DNA from: Drosophila pseudoobscura
Taxonomy: Eukaryota > Arthropoda > Insecta > Diptera > Drosophilidae
Assembly: GCF_009870125.1 (NCBI RefSeq)
Contig: NC_046683.1
Span: forward strand, 8,990,001 to 9,054,000
Length of the DNA: 64,000 nucleotides
Reading direction: 5' to 3'
Shown here: positions 13,588 to 22,900 of the stretch, in pieces
How positions within the stretch are numbered: the stretch's first letter is position 1
Layout: each line of letters opens with the position of its first letter
Translations under genes and position numbers: made by a program
The notes under the pieces: generated by a model
What the model was told of the DNA's origin: nothing
What the model saw: the letters and a program-made list of their open reading frames with translations, nothing else
The model's database searches: none

Positions 13588-13692
13588 TTAAAAATAGAAT
13601 GGTGTATGTGTGATATGTGTGTTGTTCGAGCGGAAAAAATACCCATCTCCTGTGGCCGTGGTCCCCGTCAGCTGGCTTGAGTCGTGCTTCGT
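13588..13692 (-). CDS. candidate terminal coding exon, unknown gene
   Basis: On the minus strand a clean acceptor (TTTCTTTCCCACAG, ending at 13693) opens 34 sense codons beginning TKHDSSQLTGTTATGDG and ending at a TAA (13588-13590). The codons are fly-like at the start and the exon is followed by the AT-rich block, which could be a 3' UTR. No matching upstream exon or donor has been identified. The adjacent minus-strand gene at 13886-15063 already has its own stop and AATAAA signal, so this would be either a skipped/alternative 3' exon of that gene or the end of a much longer gene. Chance remains quite possible. Confidence 0.2.
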   Translation of the reverse strand, partial: TKHDSSQLTGTTATGDGYFFRSNNTHITHTPFYF

Positions 13693-13789
13693 CTGTGGGA
13701 AAGAAACATTGTGTTAGATGAGCAAGTGATGTTTAAGATGGTGTACATATAGGTCGGGGACAGGCAGTGGATACAGTGCTCCTGTCCAG

Positions 13790-13795
13790 TTTATT
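13790..13795 (-). terminator. poly(A) signal AATAAA of the minus-strand gene
   Basis: TTTATT on the plus strand is AATAAA on the minus strand, about 90 nt downstream of the stop codon of the two-exon gene at 13886-15063. Position and orientation fit that gene's 3' end. Confidence 0.55.
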
Positions 13796-13885
13796 TGTGT
13801 ACCTTTGTATGTTCTGCTTCCATGGGATCAAAGACTTTCTTTCCAGCCGACAGATACAATCGGGCAGGCCGACAGATATGTATGG

Positions 13886-15063
13886 CTACTCTTTCAAATA
13901 CTCTGAAAAGAGTATGGAATGTAGTGCTTCGAGACTTTCTCGAAACTCAGTACTAAGGTCCAGCAGTGGCCCTGGTGCGTTATCGTCATGGCGTGTCCCG
14001 GGCAACACACCCACATCCTGCCCTACCATGGACTGTGTCCCTCCAGTGGGAGCCAGGTCCCGCAATGGGGCTCCGTGTTCGTGTCCGTGTCCGAGTCCAC
14101 GTTCGTGTCCGTGTCCGAGTCCGTGTCCGAGTCCGTGTCCGAGTCCACGTCCGTGTCCGAGTCCATGTTCGTGTCCGTGTCCGAGTCCACTTTCGAGTCC
14201 GCGTCCGTATGCGAGTCTGCCTCCGTGTCCGCGGCCACTCAGCAAATCTGTCGACTGACCGTGCACCAAGCTTTCCTGTGCTTGTGCTCCTGGGGGATCG
14301 TTCTCGGGGTCAACTAGCGGACGGAATGGCCCTGTAAAAGGAATGGTTTAAGATCCAAGATCCACAGTCCAAGATGATTCCACTTACCAGTTAGGCCGGC
14401 TAAATATAAGGCACTAAGCTGGCCATTCAGCCAACCTTGGGGCATGGGGCCCCGTGCCACGCAAGTCTGCTGCTGCATAGGCTCCTGTGGTGGAGTGCGC
14501 ATGCGGGTCTGGTCCGGAAAGCGCCCATGCAGAACATTTAGGTCAAGGCTCTTCAGTGGTCGGCTCTGTGCGTATGATGATGCGCGTGGAGTTTCCTGGG
14601 CTGCTGCCTGTGGTGGCAGTGCGCGTGGTGTAGCCTGCCGCTGTGCACGTTCTGCCCCAACAGCGTAATGTTGTAGAGGCTTGTGTAGAGGCTCGCCGTT
14701 CTGCAGACTTGTTGGCTCTTGTTGAATGGGAAAAATCGTATTCTCCTGCATTTTTAGCGGTTCAATTGGCGGGCCAAGAAACTCAATGTCTCTGACATCT
14801 TCCGGTACATAAACGTGAGTGCCGTATAAGATTTCCGCTAAGTCACCGCCTGTTCCAATCGGCATTTTGTCTGTCTCCTCATCGGAGCCACGAGGCTCGT
14901 GTGCAGCAGCATCAGCTACGGCAGCAGCATCAGCTACGGCAGCAGCACCAGCTATGGCAGCAGCATCAGCTATGGCAGCAGCATCAGCTGTGGCCGCAGA
15001 AGACGGCGCTACACGGCCCTTGAGCACATCAGCCCAAGTAAGATTCGGTGTTTTATCTGACAT
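13886..15063 (-). CDS. unrecognised two-exon gene with Gly-His repeat tail
   Basis: Exons are 15063-14388 and 14331-13886 on the minus strand, joined across a 56-bp GT-AG intron (donor GTAAGTG, acceptor TTTTACAG, phase 1), giving 373 aa. The N terminus reads MSDKTPNLTWADVLKGR. Residues about 20-55 are a tandem AAA(I/V)ADAA repeat, followed by an acidic linker and a Pro/Gln-rich middle containing RPLKSLDLNVLHGRF. Without splicing, the frame stops just after the intron. With splicing it continues as GPFRPLVDPENDPP and then a tail of about 14 short G(L/R)GHG(H/L)(E)H-type repeats (from the 14085-14232 DNA repeat). The protein ends SILFSEYLKE. There is no signal peptide, membrane segment or enzyme motif, and I do not recognise the family. 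It is divergent from the 15343 gene and may share its promoter. Gene status is well supported by the intron; function is unknown. Confidence 0.75.
14085..14232. repeat. coding minisatellite, 6-bp/12-18-bp units
   Basis: This is a tandem array built from CCGTGT, CCGAGT and CCACGT hexamers in 12- and 18-bp higher-order units. It lies inside exon 2 of the minus-strand gene and encodes its Gly-His-Glu repeats. Because the unit length is a multiple of three and lacks stops, at least five of the six frames stay open across it (Asp-Ser-Thr, Ser-Val-Glu, Arg-Val, Pro-Ser-Cys and Gly-His versions). Only the Gly-His frame is joined in phase by the intron. Confidence 0.85.
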
Positions 15064-15342
15064 GATTGCGTAGTTGGATGATCAGTTTACAACTTCCCGA
15101 GAAATAACGCGAAAAAAATGTATGTTTTCAATCAGAAATGAAAGTTTTTTACTTTGTCTGAAACGATGCGACTTGTCGGTCACGAAAAAATGTAAGAAGT
15201 TGTCGATAGTTTTGAGAGATCTGACATTTTGTCCCGTATTTCAAGATGGCGATGGGTCATAAATCACTTTTGCCAGTGTTGGTTAGTTGTGTTACAATTT
15301 GTTTCGTGTACTGCAAATTTTTGTTTGAAAATTGTTGATAGA
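15064..15342. promoter_or_regulatory. shared bidirectional promoter spacer
   Basis: The 279 bp between the two divergent start codons (15063 minus, 15343 plus) must hold both promoters and both 5' leaders. No TATA box is visible. A partial Motif 1-like GGTCACGA lies near 15178, and TCGATA, a half DRE, near 15204. This is the TATA-less arrangement usual for broadly or germline-expressed fly genes. The spacing is inferred from the gene models; transcription starts are not determined. Confidence 0.45.
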
Positions 15343-15819
15343 ATGTCGCGGGAGTTTACCGCGAGCTTTAGCTATATAGTGCCATCGTCAACTACAATGA
15401 TGGATCGCAAGCCGTTGTCGCCAGCAGCCGCATACGCCAAGTGGGCCGGTCGCGAGACGACGCGAAAGAGACCGACAGAATCCAAACCATTGCATATGGA
15501 TGTGGCAAAGGTGAGAGAGCCGAAGCTGGAACTGAAGCTGGGGCTGGAGCGTGAACGGCAATGGGAAGGCAGCTCCCCAACGCCAAGTAAAACCTTTCTA
15601 CCCAAGTCGCAACTGTGGTCGGATGTGATGCCGGAAATGCCACAGCGACCTGTGAGAATAGAGGGCGATGAACCGCCGCAGGTGCGGGCCCCACCACCAT
15701 CGCCTCGTCTACGTAGCCTGGACTTCAATCAGAAGATCTTCTCCCGCCTCTTTGACGAGGCTGTGGCCACCACCAAGCGCCGTCAGCAGGATGCCAATTC
15801 CACATTTTTCGCCGTATAA
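15343..15819 (+). CDS. unrecognised intronless gene, 158 aa
   Basis: The frame runs from ATG at 15343 (MSREFTASFSYIVPSS) to TAA at 15817-15819. ATG ATG at 15397/15400 (MMDRKPLSPAAAYAKWAG) is an alternative start with more protein-like sequence after it. An upstream in-frame extension to 15229 exists but uses no ATG. The product is basic and proline-rich: a KLELKLGLERERQW-type charged segment in the middle, then LWSDVMPEMPQRP, a Pro-rich stretch, and RLRSLDFNQKIFSRLFDEA near the C terminus. No membrane segment or known domain is evident. It is head-to-head with the 13886-15063 gene and shares an [KR]SLD[LF]N motif with it. AATAAA at 16040 is the likely poly(A) signal. Codon use looks real; function is unknown. 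Confidence 0.65.
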   Translation: MSREFTASFSYIVPSSTTMMDRKPLSPAAAYAKWAGRETTRKRPTESKPLHMDVAKVREPKLELKLGLERERQWEGSSPTPSKTFLPKSQLWSDVMPEMPQRPVRIEGDEPPQVRAPPPSPRLRSLDFNQKIFSRLFDEAVATTKRRQQDANSTFFAV

Positions 15820-15994
15820 GAGCGGCGCTGACACACCCGCCCGCTATGCAGCAGCCGCCTCCAGACAATGCGAATTTGCATTGTTCCAGCTATTCATATT
15901 CAAGTACAAAATCAAGTACAAAATTGAATGTAGCTTTTTTTTAAATTAAAATTCGAAATCGACTCGAATCGCGCCGATTGCTTACACACTGCTA

Positions 15995-16045
15995 CCATGT
16001 AGCGGTTAAAAGTATCCGCAACAGAGTGCGCTACATGGCAATAAA
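15995..16045 (+). terminator. hairpin plus AATAAA at 3' end of the 15343 gene
   Basis: CCATGTAGCG (15995-16004) and CGCTACATGG (16029-16038) form a perfect 10-bp inverted repeat with a 24-nt loop. AATAAA (16040-16045) starts two bases after the stem, about 220 nt downstream of the stop of the 158-aa gene. The likely role is 3'-end formation by the AATAAA. Whether the stem matters for processing or RNA stability is open. Confidence 0.5.
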
Positions 16046-16206
16046 AATGTTTTCACTTACTTTGCATTCTTTTTTATTTTTTTGTTTCAGACACAGATCC
16101 ATAAAAGGTATTACTTAAAGTTAGCAAATCTTGTAGGAAATTGATTCATAAATCTGATAAAATAATATGTTCAGTGCTGAGGGTCTTAGCTGGCTATTAA
16201 TATCAA

Positions 16207-16574
16207 ACCGAATACCGAATCGAGGAATATGATTTTTAATCATGGCAGGAACGATTAACCCATTGTCGACCAGTGTGTTTTAAAACACTGTCCACGAATT
16301 TCTTGAATCCTGAAGAAATTTAACACAATTCAGGTAAAAGATATCGTGGTCATTTAATTTGAAAGTAAGGAAAAGTGATGGATATAAATGACGAATTGAC
16401 ACAGTATTGCCTGCCGTTGTTGTTCATCTATTGAAATTGAGGGGGGTCAAGTGGGCTAAGCTTGTTTTTCATCGGTATATTCACGGTATATTTTGAAAAT
16501 AATACAGTACATTTCGGTATATTTCTGGTATTTTATGTTTATTGGTTTGGCCAACACAATAAACAGTCACACTG
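16207..16574 (+). repeat. promoter-associated repeat, copy 1 (split), upstream of Tak1
   Basis: The left half (about 16190-16240) contains CTATTAATATC and CGAATCGAGGAATATG, matching the other copies. The right half (about 16472-16574) contains repeated CGGTATATT and ends in CAGTCACACTG, one mismatch from Motif 1 (YGGTCACACTR). About 220 bp of unrelated DNA separates the halves. It lies 395 bp upstream of the Tak1 start codon and could be its core promoter. Other copies are at 28.8, 30.2 and 30.9 kb. Confidence 0.55.
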
Positions 16575-16666
16575 CGAAGCCAAAAATCGAAAAATGAGAA
16601 TTAAATTTTATTAAAAAAAACGCTAAAACGCTGCCCAAATAGAAACAAACAAAGCAAGTGCACCCA

Positions 16667-16831
16667 CTACCCAATGCTGATGCGCTCCATGTGACAGGTG
16701 AGGCCAGCCAGCTGTTGTGTGTAGTCCGCAGGCCAGGCACACGTTCCCCCAGACCCCGTTTCGGATGTGGAGGATGTGCGCATCTCTGCTGGTCGATATA
16801 AAAATTGTGCCTGCTCCGCCTGTTCACCCAT
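16667..16831 (-). CDS. candidate small ORF, 54 aa, upstream of Tak1
   Basis: A minus-strand frame from ATG at 16831 reads MGEQAEQAQFLYRPAEMR and ends SIG-TAG at 16667, 54 aa. Codon use is fly-like, with TSSTSETGSGG and a Cys/Trp/Pro-containing C-terminal half (CAWPADYTQQL). CTGCAG lies a few bases before the ATG and could be a splice acceptor from a leader exon. It is divergent from Tak1, 137 bp between start codons, or alternatively antisense to a long Tak1 5' leader. No family is recognised and no hydrophobic segment is present. Chance is not excluded. Confidence 0.35.
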   Translation of the reverse strand: MGEQAEQAQFLYRPAEMRTSSTSETGSGGTCAWPADYTQQLAGLTCHMERISIG

Positions 16832-16968
16832 CGATGTCTGCAGCCCCCAAGGGCTGATTAAAAATAAATAGTCACACACTTAACACCAGCCAGCCAGCAA
16901 TCCAATAATTGGGCGGAGCACAAGCACCTGGGGCGCCAAGAAGAATATCCAGCAGCGGCAGCCTGGAC

Positions 16969-19900
16969 ATGGCCACCGCACCGTTGGATGCACTGCAGGC
17001 ATTCTATGTGGACTTTAGCGAGCTAACGCTGCGAGAGGTAAGCATACACATCGACAACCATTTCATGCACCTGTACCGATCTAATCAATTTTTGTATGGC
17101 CTTCACAGAAAGTTGGACACGGCTCCTATGGGGTGGTCTGTAAGGCTGTCTGGCGCGACAAACTGGTGGCCGTCAAGGAGTTCTTTGCCAGTGCAGAGCA
17201 GAAGGACATTGAGAAGGAGGTGAAACAATTGTCGCGCGTCAAGCATGTGAATATCATTGCGCTACATGGCATCTCATCGTACCAGCAGGCCACCTATTTG
17301 ATTATGGAATATGCCGAAGGCGGCTCCCTGCACAATTTTCTGCATGGCAAGGTCAAGCCGGCCTATTCGCTGGCCCATGCCATGAGCTGGGCCCGTCAAT
17401 GTGCCGAGGTAAGATCAACATAGATCCGATCGATTCTAAGTCTTGCATTCGCTTCATTCCCTTTGCCTTTTGCTGGTCTAGGGCTTGGCCTATCTGCACG
17501 CGATGACGCCAAAGCCATTGATACATCGCGATGTCAAGCCACTGAACTTGCTGCTGACCAACAAGGGACGCAATCTGAAGATATGTGATTTTGGGACTGT
17601 GGCCGACAAGTCCACCATGATGACCAATAACCGTGGCAGTGCTGCCTGGATGGCCCCCGAGGTAGGCCGCAACAAAACCTGAAATTAGATCGATCTCTAA
17701 TCAATCGTTTGTGTCTTTCATTCCAAAAGGTATTCGAGGGCTCAAAGTATACGGAGAAATGCGATATATTCAGCTGGGCGATTGTACTCTGGGAAGTGCT
17801 GTCGCGAAAGCAGCCCTTCAAAGGCATTGACAATGCCTACACCATACAATGGAAGATATACAAGGGTAGGGGAATGCATGGCCTCCTCATGGACTTCAAA
17901 AATACTAAATCCTTGCAAATGTTCAATTAATTTCGATTCACAGGCGAACGTCCGCCGTTGTTGACGACCTGCCCCAAGCATATTGAAAATCTAATGACAG
18001 CCTGCTGGAAAACAGCACCCGAGGACCGCCCATCCATGCAGTATATTGTGGGCGTCATGAATGAGATTGTCAAAGACTATACGGGCGCTGACAAGGCCCT
18101 AGAATATACATTTGTGAATCAACAGGTGAGTGGGTAGGGTCCACGCTTGAATCCCTTATTTCTAGTGCCCGATTCGTTGCTTATTCATTTATTCGTGACT
18201 GCAGATTGTCACCAAAGAGAGCGATGGCACTGTGGCCGCTCAATATGATAGTAGTCTCAGTTCAACAACGGATCTGAGTCTCTCGTCCACACAGTTAACA
18301 CCGACAACGGCGGCAAATGCCAATGCCAATGCAAATGCAAATGCAACAACGACTAGCTCAACGACAGCCGAAAATACTACCTCATCAACATCATCATCAT
18401 CGGCAGATATAACGCCGACAAATTCGGGACAACTTGACAATAATCCTCTATTCCATATGAGCAGCAACCGATGGGACGCCATACCCGAGGAGGATAGCAA
18501 CGAGAGTCAGACGAACGATAGCTTCAATTTAACCTCATCTGTGGAGGCCACACAAAGGCTCGAGACCATCCGCAATGGCATGATCCAAATGGCCTGCACG
18601 CCCATGGAACAGTTGACCCTCGATGTGGAGGCGGTGCGTGCTATTTGATTGAAATACTTACCCCCCCTACCAACTTCTTGATCTCTCTCTCTCTCTCTCT
18701 CTTCTCTTTAGAATGGCTTTGGTCTGAGTCGCAGCGAGAGCAGCAGCAGCAGCACGCATGGTGAGTTCTCAAACCCAACTAGCGGCATTTATTGTTGGTC
18801 GAGGAGACGTCGCTGAATCACACGCCATTCCATTGGAATCGCAAACGATTTTGTGGCCTGAAGACGGGGAAAACTCTGCTCATGTCCGTTTTGGGGGTAA
18901 AGGTTACCTATAAATAGTCAGAAGAAAGTGTTTTAAAGCCCATCTACTTGTCTATTCTATTTCTAACTTTATACCCACAACATGTGTCCTTATTATATAG
19001 CGTTCATCGGATCATATCCATAACGATTTCCTCCAAGGGGACACAGGAAATGCTCTGATTTCTGTTCACTAGAACTCGCCAGAAAGTGTGCCTAAACTTC
19101 GAGCTGCCACTCAATAAATCAGCTATAATTGTAAGTTGACTTTTGTTGTTGCAAATTGCTTGGCGCATTGTCAGCTCTGCTCTGGTGGGGTGGCACGGAC
19201 AGCTGTGTAGGTGACGCATTTTGTTTTACTCGCATGTAAACAATGCAAAGCTCTCCTTCTCTTTCCGATTTGCCATCTCTTTTCCGTACAGACTCAATGA
19301 ATGTTTTTGGTTAATTAGCCGCTGCGGTGTCTCCGCCGAATGCATTGAAAGTCTTTTTGAACATTATTCAATTGTCAATGTCTGTACTCTATGCAGAGAT
19401 GTGGCTGTATCAGTGGGCTCTGAGCTGCATAAATTATAAATATTTAGTGCACTCATTCGCAACGATTCACTCATACACCAGCGACCTCTAAATGCTCTAG
19501 GGTATGCTACAAACGACAATGATTGAAGTTTGATAGCCTCTAAAAGGAGATACAAATTGCATTCTTTTGATATTTTGTAGTTTTTGAGGAGTTGGGAGTT
19601 ACTCTATTCCATCTGTTGGGACACATAGTAAAAGGCGATTGCCATTTCCGAGTTTCCAGATAGTACATTAAAGGAGGTACAGTCATTCTTCAAGAAATAT
19701 ATACATGTTTCGCCATTTAATTCTTAAAGAAAAAAGTATTCCCCCAACTGAACAACAAAAAAACCCTTATCGATCATCATGCACACGACATTTATGTGGG
19801 TTTCGTACTCAATATGGGCAATCTCTTCTCTTTAATGGTTCGATGAGTCCATTTGGGAGCCCAGCTCGCCCTCTACATCCATGGGTTTTATGGTTTTCTT

Positions 19901-22900
19901 CATTTAGAGTAGGGCTATCGATATCCCTACCAGAACAGCCTAAAACTGTACAACAAATCGCATATCGAAACCGGTATACCCGGCTGTGAGGATGTTACGG
20001 CTAAACAGAGGCACACCAAATAGTTGCACTGAAATTTTGCTGCACAATTAAATAATTTGTAATTTGTTAGCTGGCCTGGCAATTTCGGGACAGATTTATA
20101 GCCAAAGGCATGCTCCGTCGCTGAACAGAACCAAGCAGCACCAGGGGGTGGGGGATGGGGAGGGGTAGGGGGAAGCCATACAGCTCGTACGAAACGCACA
20201 CATGACGATGCCCCAACAGCCCCGCCGCCGACATGACTCACTCGGCAATAATCTCACTTTTATTTTGATTTCGTCTAAATGGCGCACACTCGTATATATG
20301 TGTATAGATCACACACACAGATCTCTATATACATATATATATATATATATATAGATCTACACAGATATATAAGAGACGAGAGGCAGCAGAGCCAAATCGT
20401 TTGGCTCTTCTTTGAAACAGCCAGACCGCGTTCCCAGAGGCACAATCTCCCCCCACTTGAGACGTACTATACTATATAATATAGCATAGATATGTATAGC
20501 GTACACTTTGCAATGTGTAAATAGTAAATGCATCAACAGCCAGTGGCCAGAGGATACGTTTGAGATACTTTTTTTGCCAGCGGGCCCCCTAGCCGGCCGT
20601 ATCGTAGAGTTCACTTCACTCACTGGCGGGCTGGGCTGGCTGGGCTGGCTGCTACTGCGTCAGTGCTACGAGATCTAGCAAAATGATTCCCATTATATGA
20701 TCCCATACCATGCCAGCCCTCTCTCCTCTCTCGGTCTCTCTCTCTCTCTCTCCTTCCCACCCTCTTGTGGGGCGATCTGTGTTCGAGATTTCCCAATTGC
20801 AGATGCCAACTGCATTAATCATCGAATTTGATCAATGTTCGGGGCCTGGCATCGGAATGAATTTGAATGAATCTTCATCAGGTTTTGGTTCGTCATGGAA
20901 ATGGGCTGCCGGTCTCTACAGTGTGTTGCATGTAGTGGGAGGAACCAATACCCCTCCCCTCCCAGAGATTTAACATCGTAAAAGTGAACCTTTTTTGGGA
21001 GGCAAAAAGTCTATAACTCTCTCTATCTCTCTCTCTCTTGAATATTGAACAATATATAACCAATTTATGAACCTTTTTTGGATTTATCTATGTCTATTTA
21101 CTATTCTATTAATTTTTTAATCTAATTTCAATTCTCAAATAATTTATAACCTTTTTTTTAATAGCTCTATAAAAATTTGTACATTTTCTTTGGTTATTAT
21201 TTTGATATTATTCCTTAATAACAATAATTCAATTTTATTAATTTAAAAAAAACATTATTTTAGATTTTTTTGTGTATTTTAAAATATACAAAAATCTTGT
21301 ACACCTTTTTTAGATTTTTTAATAACTTTTTACATTTTTATATCCATTTTTTTTACATTTGTAAATCATTTATTTTTTACATTTTTATACCCTTTTTTAC
21401 AATTTAAATTTTGTTTTAATAGTCAGTAATTTTAAATTTTAGAAGTGATTTTGTGTGCATTTTTCTTTTTTTGTTGATTTCTATTAGCTCTATAAATATT
21501 ATTTTCGTCGTCTATTATGTTGATTTTTATGGGTAACAGTTTTTCAAAGAATTTATTGATAAAAAAAGTATTTAATCTTTAGTCAGTTTTGTTTTTGAAA
21601 AGACTTTAAATGGAAAAGGACTTCTGAATAAGCCAGTATTTAATTCGGGATATTTTATCCATATTTTTCATCCATTTTCATTAAATTTTTTATTCGAAAG
21701 AAGGCGGTGCACAAATTCCACGAAGGAGTACGTTTTAGGGCTCTGATAATTTCGGAATCCCTTTCTTTGTATGAGGACTGAATGGGAGAGAAGGGCTGTG
21801 TGGACTGTCTGGATGTGGGAATCATATAAATCATATCAAAATTCATATTGAATAGATCTCAAATCCCCCGATGAGTGATGCCATTTAGCGCGGCAATCTT
21901 TGGGCGGACAAAGCACATCCACTTAAGCCACCCCCCAGCCGCCAATCATCGAGCGATTTGCCACCCCATGGCAGGGTGGTGGGGGGCATGCGGAATGATG
22001 CCACAATATACTCATTCTGGGCGCGTCATCAGCAGCAGCAACAGCAGCAGCAGCAATGATCCGTACGGTCTCCGCCTCTGCACCATCTCGGCACCATCTT
22101 GCCACGTCTGCCGAGGCAGTAGATCCCCGGCGAGAGTCGTCTGTTTGCTTGGATGCCTCCGTCTCGGTTTTGGTCTCGGTGTCGGTGTCGGCCTCTGTGT
22201 GCCTCGGTCTGCCTCAGTCTGCGTTCGAGCGCCGTGCGGTCTTGAGTGCTCTACGAGATGTTACGGAATTGTCGGGCGACGCACCGAAACGCGCGAAACA
22301 TCGTCAATTGCCGCCGGACTCTGGCCGGAATCGAGTTTGCGAATACCACACGCCCCAAGCAGATTCATATCTGACCAAGAATCCCAAACCGAAACCCCAC
22401 AAAAAGACCCAACAACAACAACAAAAAATCAAGTGAAATTTCCAACAGCTTTTACTATTTGTTTGTGGTTTGTTTTTCCCAAAAAGCGATTCTGTGGAAA
22501 ATCAACAAGCACAGAGACCAGAGAAGACCAGACCGACCTCTCCCCCGAGTAACGGGCGGTGTGTGTGTGCGCGCGTGTGTGTCTGTTTCTGTGTCTGTGT
22601 GTGCGTGTGGGGGGGAAAACACGTCATCGGCAAAGAAAAACAGAAGCAACAGACATCGGAGAAAGACAGGGAGGGAGGGAAAGATCGATCGATCTTTCAG
22701 TTGGAAACAATGTGAAGGATTTCCTCCACATGACACATACAGCAGCAGCCCTCTAGTTTGAGTCTTCTCTCTGTATTATTTGTGAAAATGAAAATGATCT
22801 AGAACCAGGGGCCATTATATAGTCGAGCCCTTGAACCTTTTGGCAACTAAAGGGCGATTCCCATCGAACATTTTGCCACAGGAACCGGGAACCGGGAACC

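Noticed and set aside
21875..22552. 225-codon frame in Tak1 intron 7
   Set aside because: Ser and Gly-Leu-Gly-Val runs from AGC and GGTCTC repeats; no fit to Tak1 or another family.
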